Below are positions 1 to 5,981 of a DNA stretch of 7,545 nt, piece after piece. The stretch is taken from positions 1 through 7,545 of the forward strand of contig DBXF01000008.1 in the NCBI GenBank assembly GCA_002309295.1, written 5' to 3'. The notes under the pieces were generated by a model, which saw only the letters and a program-made list of their open reading frames with translations, did no database searches and had not been told where the DNA came from. The DNA comes from Bacteroidales bacterium UBA1219. Its GTDB lineage: Bacteria; Bacteroidota; Bacteroidia; Bacteroidales; P3. Both the position numbers and the translations under genes were made by a program. Every line of letters begins with the position of its first letter. Position 1 is the stretch's first letter.

Positions 1-1580
1 TCCTTGATGGCCTGCGGCGAGGTCCAACGGATGAGGTTGAGGTAAGAACCGGCCTTGTCGTTGGTTCCGGAGGCACGTGCACCGCCGAAGGGCTGCTGTC
101 CTACAACGGCTCCGGTGGGTTTGTCGTTGAAATACATATTGCCAGCGGCATTCTTTAGCAGGTCGTAGCCGGCACGGAGAGCCTTGCGGTCGGAAGCGAA
201 TATGGCTCCGGTGAGGGCGTAGGGCGAAGTGCTGTCGAGGATCTGGCAGGTCTTTTCGTAATCTTTGTCTTCGTACACATAGATGGTGATGATGGGTCCG
301 AAGATCTCTTCGCACATCGACTTGTAGTCGGGTTTCTTGGCGAGGATGACGGTGGGTTCGATGAACCAGCCTTTTTTCTTGTCGCATTTGCCACCGAAAA
401 CGATTTCGGCGTCTTTGCTCTTCTTGGCGTGGTCGATGTAGTTCTTGCAGTTGTCGAACGAAGCTTCGTCGATAACGGCGTTGACGAAAGCGGAGAAGTC
501 GCGGACGTCGCCCATCTTTATCTCTTTCAGCATACGGCCGATAACTTTTTCAACTTTGGGCCACATGGAGGCGGGCACGTAGGCACGGCTGGCTGCGGAG
601 CATTTCTGGCCTTGGAATTCGAAAGCACCACGCACGATGGCGGTAGCCACTTGGTCGGGGTCGGCACTTTTGTGAACCATGATGAAGTCCTTGCCGCCGG
701 TCTCACCGACAATCTTGGGATAGGTTCTGTATTTGTCGATGTTCTGTCCTATAGCTTTCCAGAAGCCTTTGAAAGTGCCTGTGGAACCGGTGAAGTGAAC
801 ACCAGCGAGGTTTTCGTCGGCGAAAGCCACACTGCCGATGAGGGCACCGCTGCCGGGGAGGAAGTTCACAACGCCGTCGGGAAGTCCGGCTTCCTTGTAT
901 ATCTTCATAAGGATATAGTTGGAGAGCATGGCGGTTGTGGAGGGTTTCCAGATACATACGTTACCCATCAGGGCGGGGCTCATGCAGAGGTTGGAAGCGA
1001 TGGACGTGAAGTTGAAAGGAGTGATGGCGAACACGAAACCTTCCATAGCGCGGTAGGTTACATAGTTGAGAGTGCCGGCGTCGGAGCAGGGCTGGTCGCT
1101 GTAGATCTGCGAAGCATAGTAGGCGTTGTAACGGAGGAAGTCGACGAGCTCGCAAGCGGAGTCGATTTCGGCCTGCATAGTGGTCTTGCCCTGGCCGAGC
1201 ATGGTGGCGGCGTTGATGAGATAACGGTATTTGCCGCTGATGAGGGTGGCTATCTTAAGCATAACGCTGGCACGGTCGATCCAGGGGGTGTCGGCCCATT
1301 CCTGACGTGCTTTCATAGCTGCGGCGATGGCTGCCTTCACTTCTTTCTCGCTTACCTTGTGGTAGCGAGCGAGAACGTGGTGGTTCTCGGTAGGCATTAC
1401 GATTTCGCCCATATTTTTGGTTTTCACCTCTTTACCACCGATGATGGCGGGAATTTCGGTAACTTTGTTGTAGAGTTCATCGAGAGCTTTACGGATTTCT
1501 TTGCGCTCGGGGCTGCCGGGAGCGTAGCCTTTCACCGGTTCGTTTTCCGGCTTGGGGAAATGGAAAATTGTGTTATTCAT
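1..1580 (-). CDS. pruA: L-glutamate gamma-semialdehyde (1-pyrroline-5-carboxylate) dehydrogenase, C-terminus cut by window
   Basis: This enzyme oxidises glutamate semialdehyde/P5C to glutamate with NAD+, the second step of proline catabolism, in the cytoplasm. The ATG at 1578-1580 opens an uninterrupted frame of 526 codons to the window edge. The protein begins MNNTIFHFPKPENEPVKGY, followed by an aldehyde dehydrogenase domain. Visible motifs are FTGS at residues 263-266, the general base Glu293 in VGETGGKDF, the nucleophile Cys327 in GQKCSAASR, and a C-terminal PFGGARASGTNDKAG stretch. The Glu-Cys spacing of 34 equals that of human ALDH4A1 (314/348, from memory). The frame still reads RWTSPQAIK at the edge, so only about 15-20 residues should be missing. 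There is no proline dehydrogenase domain, so this is the stand-alone form rather than PutA. It has its own promoter and a structured leader upstream. The identification is firm; only the exact C-terminus is unknown. Confidence 0.95.
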   Translation of the reverse strand, partial: MNNTIFHFPKPENEPVKGYAPGSPERKEIRKALDELYNKVTEIPAIIGGKEVKTKNMGEIVMPTENHHVLARYHKVSEKEVKAAIAAAMKARQEWADTPWIDRASVMLKIATLISGKYRYLINAATMLGQGKTTMQAEIDSACELVDFLRYNAYYASQIYSDQPCSDAGTLNYVTYRAMEGFVFAITPFNFTSIASNLCMSPALMGNVCIWKPSTTAMLSNYILMKIYKEAGLPDGVVNFLPGSGALIGSVAFADENLAGVHFTGSTGTFKGFWKAIGQNIDKYRTYPKIVGETGGKDFIMVHKSADPDQVATAIVRGAFEFQGQKCSAASRAYVPASMWPKVEKVIGRMLKEIKMGDVRDFSAFVNAVIDEASFDNCKNYIDHAKKSKDAEIVFGGKCDKKKGWFIEPTVILAKKPDYKSMCEEIFGPIITIYVYEDKDYEKTCQILDSTSPYALTGAIFASDRKALRAGYDLLKNAAGNMYFNDKPTGAVVGQQPFGGARASGTNDKAGSYLNLIRWTSPQAIK

Positions 1581-1607
1581 ATTATAAAACGTTTAAAGTT
1601 ATTATTA

Positions 1608-1649
1608 TCAATACCGAACGTCAAAAGCCATATTACCATCTGATTCCAT
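1608..1649 (-). CDS. Possible 13-codon leader ORF upstream of pruA
   Basis: An ATG at 1647-1649 begins the short reading frame MESDGNMAFDVRY, which ends with TGA at 1608-1610, 27 bases before the pruA ATG. It overlaps the distal arm of the leader stem (1617-1625), so ribosomes translating it would disrupt that stem. The peptide is not rich in proline or glutamate codons, which argues against a classical amino-acid attenuator. A frame this short can easily occur by chance. Confidence 0.2.
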   Translation of the reverse strand: MESDGNMAFDVRY

Positions 1650-1673
1650 GATATTTACGAATTATTTGACGTT
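1617..1673 (-). promoter_or_regulatory. Long-range stem-loop in the pruA 5' leader
   Basis: AACGTCAAA and its exact complement TTTGACGTT (1665-1673 and 1617-1625) form a perfect 9-bp stem around a 39-nt loop in the minus-strand leader. The predicted transcription start, a few bases below the -7 box at 1686-1693, would place this stem at the very 5' end of the mRNA. The loop holds the start of a 13-codon ORF whose 3' part runs through the distal arm. The inverted repeat is seen directly. A role in mRNA stability or regulation is inference. Confidence 0.5.
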
Positions 1674-1685
1674 TTTTCAGACAAA

Positions 1686-1693
1686 CAAAGATA
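1686..1693 (-). promoter_or_regulatory. Bacteroidota-type -7 box for pruA
   Basis: The minus strand reads TATCTTTG, an exact match to the Bacteroidota sigma-A -7 consensus TAnnTTTG. It lies about 105 bases upstream of the pruA ATG in an AT-rich stretch. About 20 bases further upstream the sequence is TTTC, a near match to the -33 TTTG. The long leader this implies contains the 1617-1673 stem. Confidence 0.6.
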
Positions 1694-1718
1694 CAAATAA
1701 AAAATGAAAAACGGAAAA

Positions 1719-1745
1719 TTGTTTTTGTTTTTTACAACAAAACAA
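1719..1745 (-). terminator. Possible weak AT-rich terminator after the TonB-like gene
   Basis: On the minus strand, TTGTTTTGTT can pair with AACAAAAACAA (one bulge) and is followed by TTTTCC, about 75 bases after the stop at 1820. The stem is almost all A-U, so it would be a weak terminator. It also overlaps the -33 area of the pruA promoter. This is a tentative call. Confidence 0.3.
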
Positions 1746-1819
1746 TTGGACAACAAGCGTATTACACATGTTATCAATCTGTTAAAACAGTACATGTCTG
1801 AATGAACGACGTTGCCAAA

Positions 1820-2236
1820 CTATTCAAGGTTGAAGACGAAAGGCAATGAGAACTGAACACGTACAGGTTTGCCTTTCTGCTTGCCGGGTTTCCAACGTGG
1901 CATCTTGTTGACCACACGCAGAGCCTCGGCACCACAGCCGCCACCTATATCTTTAATTACTTTTGCGTTGGTGATTCTACCGTCTTTTTCGACAACGAAC
2001 GAGACAATGACTTTCCCCGTGATGTTTTGCTCTTTTGCCGTATCGGGATAGCTGAGGTTCGATCCCAAAAATTGGTACAGAGCCTCTTCCCCACCGGGAA
2101 ATTCGGGCATTTGCTCGACCACGATAAAGGAGGGGTCGGAGACGGATTCTTTGACGTTGCTTTTTCTGTCGGTGTTTTGCGCGGAGAGCGTCGCAACTGC
2201 GAGCAACATTACCAAGGATAAAACTATTTTCTTCAT
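1820..2236 (-). CDS. Secreted TonB C-terminal-domain protein (TonB-like)
   Basis: The 138-aa product begins with a clear signal peptide (MKKIVLSLVMLLAVATLSAQ, cleavage near residues 19-20). After a short polar linker comes a TonB C-terminal domain at about residues 38-138. Its Bacteroidota hallmarks are EQMPEFPGGEEALYQFL (41-57), NLSYP (60-64), TGKVIVSFVVEKDGRI (73-88), a GGCGAEALRVV helix (99-109) and MPRWKPGKQKGKPVRV (112-127). In full-length TonB this domain contacts the TonB box of outer-membrane receptors. Here the membrane anchor and proline-rich spacer are missing, so coupling to ExbB/ExbD is doubtful. It may be a periplasmic accessory or an outer-membrane-associated domain. A hairpin repeat (R1) ends a few bases upstream of the ATG, and no -7 box is visible in the 98-base gap to the phosphoesterase gene, so the two may be co-transcribed. 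Family assignment is secure; the role is not. Confidence 0.88.
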   Translation of the reverse strand: MKKIVLSLVMLLAVATLSAQNTDRKSNVKESVSDPSFIVVEQMPEFPGGEEALYQFLGSNLSYPDTAKEQNITGKVIVSFVVEKDGRITNAKVIKDIGGGCGAEALRVVNKMPRWKPGKQKGKPVRVQFSLPFVFNLE

Positions 2237-2242
2237 ATCTTG

Positions 2243-2334
2243 TTACTGAAAGGGAACAGCTATGCTGTTCTTTTGTTTTGGTTTCGTGTTTTTCGTTATT
2301 GAAAGGGAACAGCTATGCTGTTCTTTTGTTTTTT
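2243..2334. repeat. Two hairpin repeats (R1, R2) between the phosphoesterase and TonB-like genes
   Basis: Two near-identical units start 53 bases apart. Each has, on the plus strand, TGAAAGG, then the hairpin GAACAGC-TAT-GCTGTTC (R1 2254-2270, R2 2307-2323), then a T-rich tail. R2 ends directly at the TGA stop of the phosphoesterase gene (2335-2337). R1 starts a few bases upstream of the TonB-like ATG. Read as plus-strand RNA, G-U pairs lengthen the stem to 11 bp and a U-rich tail follows, as in an intrinsic terminator; on the minus strand those pairs are lost. The same element recurs at 3437-3621. Confidence 0.85.
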
Positions 2335-3435
2335 TCATTTATTTGGTTTTAGTTCGAGGACCACGTACTCGCTTTTGGAGCCGATGCGGAATTTGCCGCC
2401 CCAGATGCCGAGTCCGGAGGAGACATAATACTGCGTTTTGCCACGCTGGTGCGAGCCGTAGGATTTTTCATACAACGCTCTTGTTATCAGATTGATAGGA
2501 AACACCTGCCCGTCGTGGGTGTGTCCGCTGAACTGGAAATCGACACCGGCTTGCTCGGACTGCTCGAGGTTGTAGGGCTGGTGGTCGAGGAGGAATATGT
2601 ATTTGCTTGTGTCTTGGTTTTCAAGTATTTGGCCGATGGTATTGCGGTTGGAGACGCTGCGGTCGTTGCGGCCGGCTATAAGCAGGTCGTCGCCGAAAGG
2701 CACACAGGTGTCGACAAGCTGGTTGATGCCGGCCTTGCGGTAGAAGTCCTTGGCCTCCCCTACCCCGGAGATATACTCGTGGTTGCCGAGACAGGCATAG
2801 ACGGGGGCGTTGAGCCTATGGAACTCCTCGTACATACGTTGCTGATTTACAGGATACGGGCTTATGTCGATGATATCGCCGGCAATGAGGATGAGGTCGG
2901 CATTTTCGGCGTTGAGCATATCCACCCACTTGGCAAGGGTGCCGCGCTGGTTGTGGTAGCCGATATGCAAGTCGCTAAGCATAAGCACCTTATACGGCTT
3001 GGAGAGCTGCTTTTCGGTGGTGGCTGAGATTTGTGTGCGGTACTTATGATAATAGTGGATGTTTCCGTAAAGGAAGATGACGAAAATCACGCCCGTCACC
3101 AACAGGGTGCCTTTGAGGGAGTTGTGCAGCAGGTCGGCGGGAATGACGTGGGTGAGGCGTAGGATGTCGAGCAGCAGAAAGAGCATGAAAAGGTAGAGAA
3201 GTATCATCACCCACGAAGTGGTGATTTCGTAGATGACCGCGGCGAGGGAAACTGGCAACTTCTCCATGCCGATGACGACGCTAAGTATCATGGAAACAAT
3301 GAGTAACACTCCCAAAGCTACAACTACTGTCTTGGCGATGTTGCCGAAAGGCATTATCTTCCAAATACGCACCAAAACATAGGTTAAAGCGGCCAAGACT
3401 GCGGCTAAGAAGATGATTATCATTGTTTTGTTCAT
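2335..3435 (-). CDS. Membrane-anchored calcineurin-like metallophosphoesterase
   Basis: The 366-aa protein has four predicted N-terminal membrane helices (about residues 5-24, 34-56, 73-92 and 108-126) and then a cytoplasmic-type metallophosphoesterase domain. All metal-binding motifs of the family are present in order: SDLH (154-157), GD (186-187), GNHE (217-220), DHQP (284-287) and GHTHDGQ (304-310). GHTH-x-GQ followed by FP is typical of the YkuE/YaeI branch, some members of which hydrolyse UDP-2,3-diacylglucosamine in lipid A synthesis. The substrate here cannot be read from sequence. The ATG (3433-3435) is immediately preceded by hairpin repeat R3, so its ribosome-binding region consists of repeat sequence and has no Shine-Dalgarno. 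No promoter is visible in the 210-base gap upstream, which suggests read-through from the permease gene. The family call is strong. Confidence 0.92.
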   Translation of the reverse strand: MNKTMIIIFLAAVLAALTYVLVRIWKIMPFGNIAKTVVVALGVLLIVSMILSVVIGMEKLPVSLAAVIYEITTSWVMILLYLFMLFLLLDILRLTHVIPADLLHNSLKGTLLVTGVIFVIFLYGNIHYYHKYRTQISATTEKQLSKPYKVLMLSDLHIGYHNQRGTLAKWVDMLNAENADLILIAGDIIDISPYPVNQQRMYEEFHRLNAPVYACLGNHEYISGVGEAKDFYRKAGINQLVDTCVPFGDDLLIAGRNDRSVSNRNTIGQILENQDTSKYIFLLDHQPYNLEQSEQAGVDFQFSGHTHDGQVFPINLITRALYEKSYGSHQRGKTQYYVSSGLGIWGGKFRIGSKSEYVVLELKPNK

Positions 3436-3436
3436 G

Positions 3437-3621
3437 TTACTGAAAGGGAACCGCTATGCGGTTCTGTTTTTTCTTTTCTATTGTTTCGTTTTTTTCTATT
3501 GAAAATGTTACTGAAAGGGAACCGCTATGCGGTTCTGTTTTTTTCTTTTCTATTGTTTCGTTTTTTTCTATTGAAAGTTGCTATTGAAAGGGAACAGCTA
3601 TGCTGTTCTTTCTGTTTTTTT
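3437..3621. repeat. Three hairpin repeats (R3-R5), two of them in a ~71-bp tandem duplication
   Basis: Three copies of the 2243-2334 element fill the gap between the permease stop and the phosphoesterase start. The hairpins are GAACCGC-TAT-GCGGTTC at 3448-3464 (R3) and 3519-3535 (R4), and GAACAGC-TAT-GCTGTTC at 3592-3608 (R5). R3 and R4 sit in a ~71-bp direct tandem duplication (3434-3504 and 3505-3575) that differs by one T in a homopolymer plus a few bases at the end. The switch of one stem pair from A-T to C-G between copies preserves the stem, which is direct evidence of selection on base-pairing or on a shared palindromic ancestor. No transposase is present. Confidence 0.87.
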
Positions 3622-3645
3622 ATGTTATTTCTTTTACTTGTTTTC

Positions 3646-4911
3646 CTATTTGTTTTTCACGTCGAGGGCGTCGCGGATGCCGTTGCCTACGAGCATAAAG
3701 GCCAGAACGATAATCATGATGGCGAAACCGGGCAGGAGCGCGAGATAGGCGGAGTCGAGGAGGATGTAGGCGTAGTTCTCTTTGACCATGGTGCCCCACG
3801 ATGGCATAGGCGGCTGCACGCCGATACCGAGGAAACTCAGGCCGGCTTCGAGGAGTATGGCGGAGGCGAAATTGGAGGCGGCGATAACCACCACAGCGCC
3901 AATGACATTGGGCAAGATGTGTCGGAAAATGATACGGAAAGTGCGGTAACCCAGTGCTTTAGCCGCTTCAACATACTCTTTTTCGCGGATGCTGAGCACC
4001 TGTCCGCGGACCACACGGGCGACATCCACCCACATGGTAAGTCCCACAGCCACAAAGACTTGCCAAAAGCCTTTGCCCAGTGCGAAGGTGATGGCGATGA
4101 CCAGAAGCACGGTGGGTATGGACCACACGACGTTGATAAGCCACATTATCAGGCTGTCGACCCAACGTCCGAAATAGGCGGCCAAAGCGCCGAGGGTGAT
4201 GCCGATAAGCAGAGCGATGGCGATGGCGATGAAACCTACGGAGAGGCTCACACGACTGCCTATCATTATCTGGCTTAGCACATCGCGGCCGTAGCCGTCG
4301 GTGCCGAGGACGAAGGTGCGTTTTTGGATGCAGTGCCTACGCACGTATTGTTGCAATTCGGGCACGGAGTATGTATGTGGCTGGTTTTTAAGGTCGTAGT
4401 AGGTGGTTTTGCCGTTGGAACTGGAGATGGGTTTGTCGGGGTTGACGGCAAAAGCGATGTCGGCAAGGGCGAAACGGAGTATCTCGCCGTCGTTGGGGGT
4501 GGAGCCGGTGTAGGTCTCGACGCGAAGACTGTCGGCATAGAAATAGTATTTGTATATGGGATAGGCGTAGTAGCTGAGGGGCTCGCCGCGTAACATCTTG
4601 GAAATAAGAGAAGTACGCTCGCGCTCAACATTTTCCTCCACACAGAGCAAAGTGGCGGTAGAGCCGGGCTTGAGGGTGGCGAGCTCGAGGTACTGCTGGT
4701 TGCAATACGGGGTGCTGTCGGGAGTGATGAGATAGCCGAGAATGGCAGTAATGGCGAAGAGTATGATGACGACAAGGCTGGTCATGGCCATTTTGTTGCG
4801 TTTGAAACGCCGCCACACCTCGCGGTTGAGGGACACGCCGCCCTCGGCATCGGCCACGGAATTGCGCAGTTTCTGCCCGAACAAACGTCCGAAAAACTTC
4901 CTCTCTGCCAT
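3646..4911 (-). CDS. OppC/DppC-family ABC transporter permease with a large extracytoplasmic insert
   Basis: The 421-aa inner-membrane permease belongs to the oligopeptide/dipeptide/nickel importer class. An OppC N-terminal segment (LNREVWRRFKRNKMAM, residues 28-43) leads into TM1 (about 44-62). The permease core starts at LGTDGYGRDV (202-211). The EAA loop that docks onto the ATPase is EYVEAAKALGYRTFRIIFRH (312-331), followed by GLSFLGIGVQPPMPSWG (357-373) and a GNGIRDALD end (409-417). Usual OppC proteins are about 300 aa; the excess is residues ~63-200 between TM1 and the core, which should face outside the cytoplasmic membrane. No OppB, ATPase or binding-protein gene adjoins it, so partners must lie elsewhere. 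A -7 box lies 55 bases upstream of its ATG. The next gene downstream is 210 bases away across hairpin repeats. Family call strong; transported substrate unknown. Confidence 0.92.
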   Translation of the reverse strand: MAERKFFGRLFGQKLRNSVADAEGGVSLNREVWRRFKRNKMAMTSLVVIILFAITAILGYLITPDSTPYCNQQYLELATLKPGSTATLLCVEENVERERTSLISKMLRGEPLSYYAYPIYKYYFYADSLRVETYTGSTPNDGEILRFALADIAFAVNPDKPISSSNGKTTYYDLKNQPHTYSVPELQQYVRRHCIQKRTFVLGTDGYGRDVLSQIMIGSRVSLSVGFIAIAIALLIGITLGALAAYFGRWVDSLIMWLINVVWSIPTVLLVIAITFALGKGFWQVFVAVGLTMWVDVARVVRGQVLSIREKEYVEAAKALGYRTFRIIFRHILPNVIGAVVVIAASNFASAILLEAGLSFLGIGVQPPMPSWGTMVKENYAYILLDSAYLALLPGFAIMIIVLAFMLVGNGIRDALDVKNK

Positions 4912-4965
4912 TATCTATCTTGGTATCAGGTGGTTATGTTTTATGTAATGAAATTAGTCCAAAAG

Positions 4966-4973
4966 CAAAGATA
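4966..4973 (-). promoter_or_regulatory. Bacteroidota-type -7 box for the permease gene
   Basis: The minus strand reads TATCTTTG, in the wider context CGTATCTTTGC, matching TAnnTTTG. It is 55 bases upstream of the ATG at 4911. The -33 region has no TTTG; it is occupied by a four-unit heptamer array. As no other promoter is visible down to 2237, it may serve three genes. Confidence 0.62.
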
Positions 4974-4986
4974 CGATTTTTTTTAA

Positions 4987-5014
4987 TTCGGAGGTCGGAA
5001 TTCGGATTTCGGAA
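4987..5014. repeat. Heptamer array TTCGGAN x4
   Basis: Four 7-base units occur in perfect register at 4987, 4994, 5001 and 5008: TTCGGAG, GTCGGAA, TTCGGAT, TTCGGAA. The array covers the place where a -33 element would lie for the permease promoter. Confidence 0.7.
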
Positions 5015-5026
5015 TTATTTCTCCTG

Positions 5027-5101
5027 CTCGCTGAAGCTCGCGAAATCTCTGTAGATTTTGGGTATTCTTATTTTCCTACTCGCCTACGGCTCGTGAAATC
5101 T
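5027..5101. repeat. Two short palindromic elements (A1, A2)
   Basis: A1 (5027-5048) is CTCGCTGAAGCTCGCGAAAT and A2 (5079-5101) is CTCGCCTACGGCTCGTGAAAT. Each has a short central palindrome (GCT-GA-AGC or GCC-TAC-GGC) flanked by CTCG and a GAAATC end. The centre changes in a pairing-preserving way. A related copy, TTCGCCTGCGGCTCGAGAG, is at 6300-6317. The A2/A3 match is good; A1 is more divergent. Confidence 0.55.
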
Positions 5102-5119
5102 TTTGAATCTTGTAAATTG

Positions 5120-5136
5120 TTTCGCATTCAGCGAAA
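5120..5136. repeat. Short inverted repeat downstream of the channel gene
   Basis: TTTCGC-ATTCA-GCGAAA forms a perfect 6-bp stem with a 5-nt loop, about 75 bases beyond the stop of the channel gene. On the minus strand it is not followed by a T-run, so it is a poor intrinsic terminator. It resembles the A1 palindrome read on the other strand (TTCGCTGAA). Confidence 0.45.
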
Positions 5137-5150
5137 GCCACGAAACAACT

Positions 5151-5213
5151 ATAAATTATAAACTATTAATTATCAACCAAATTCACTGAATACTGATTCC
5201 TGAATACTGATTA
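5151..5213. repeat. Degenerate heptamer-periodic tract ending at the channel stop codon
   Basis: Nine successive 7-base units keep register: ATAAATT, ATAAACT, ATTAATT, ATCAACC, AAATTCA, CTGAATA, CTGATTC, CTGAATA, CTGATTA. The last four form a near-exact 14-bp direct duplication (5186-5199, 5200-5213) that runs into the stop codon at 5211-5213. The final tract is obvious by eye; the degenerate part to its left is less certain. Confidence 0.6.
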
Positions 5214-5981
5214 CTCTTTCTCTTTCAGCAGTTTGTCGAGTTTTTTCTCTATCTCGTCGAGTTTGGCTTTGACGTCGTCGTTGTTGTCGGCTACCATGGC
5301 ATCGACAAAGACGGAGTTGATGAACGACATGCCTATGATGCCGCCCATTATCAGCAAAAGACAGAAATAGAAACGTACTATCTTGCCGATGGCGGGAGTG
5401 GTGGCAGCGGCGATGGTGTCGGGGATGTCGTACCAGCCCTCGACGGTGCAGATGCGGAAGACGGAATAGATGGAGTCGAGCGGGGTGGCGAAATAAGCGG
5501 GGGCTATGTCCTTGAAAAGACTGCAGTTGATTAGTCCGAACACGACCACGAGCACAAGGAAACAGAGCAGTATGGCGTAGGACTCACGGATGGCCATCTT
5601 GAACCCCGCCACAATTTTGGAGAAATTGGGAAGGAAATGCAACACACGGAGGAAACGCAACGTGCGTAACAATCTTAGTACCAGCAGGAAAGAAACATCG
5701 AACATGCCCAAATCAACGAAAAGCGCCACGAGGGAAGGCAGGGAGATGATGACCAAAATGCCGTCCAAACGGTTCCAGCCCGACGACCAATAGCCTTTGG
5801 CTCCGTACTCGAAGTGCTTGACAATCATCTCGATAATAAAAACTACGGTACATACCGCATCGAGTGCCTGAAGCAACACATTGTCGATATTGCTGGCCTG
5901 TAAAAAGATGACCACGGCGCTGACGAATATCACGCCGAGGATGAATTTCTCGTTGAGAAAGAGGTTTTTTATATGTTTCAT
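5211..5981 (-). CDS. Single-domain voltage-gated cation channel (NaChBac/BacNav-class)
   Basis: The 256-aa product has the six-helix layout of bacterial homotetrameric voltage-gated Na+/Ca2+ channels. S1 is about residues 13-30 and S2 about 36-56 with Glu51. S3 starts at WNRLDGILVI with Asp73. S4 carries four arginines at every third position (Arg103, 106, 109, 112). S5 is about 134-154. The pore loop holds the filter TVEGWYD (179-185), and S6 is about 202-230 with the conserved Asn222 in FINSVFVDAM. A charged DDVKAKLDEIEKKLDKLL helix (235-252) follows, a likely four-stranded coiled coil. NaChBac has TLESWAS in the filter. Gly at position 4 and Asp at position 7 resemble calcium-selective CavMr and eukaryotic calcium-channel repeats, so Ca2+ permeability is plausible but inferred. 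I chose ATG at 5979-5981; an in-frame TTG at 6003-6005 would add eight residues. A -7 box lies 64 bases upstream of this ATG. Confidence 0.92.
   Translation of the reverse strand: MKHIKNLFLNEKFILGVIFVSAVVIFLQASNIDNVLLQALDAVCTVVFIIEMIVKHFEYGAKGYWSSGWNRLDGILVIISLPSLVALFVDLGMFDVSFLLVLRLLRTLRFLRVLHFLPNFSKIVAGFKMAIRESYAILLCFLVLVVVFGLINCSLFKDIAPAYFATPLDSIYSVFRICTVEGWYDIPDTIAAATTPAIGKIVRFYFCLLLIMGGIIGMSFINSVFVDAMVADNNDDVKAKLDEIEKKLDKLLKEKE

Noticed and set aside
429..1643. 404-codon open frame on the plus strand opposite pruA
   Set aside because: It is antisense to a clear P5C dehydrogenase with intact catalytic residues, and its translation resembles no family and is a by-product of GC-rich codon use.
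2449..4278. Long plus-strand open frames opposite the phosphoesterase and permease genes
   Set aside because: They are shadows of well-supported genes; their composition is odd (His/Gly/Val-rich) and they have no recognisable domains.
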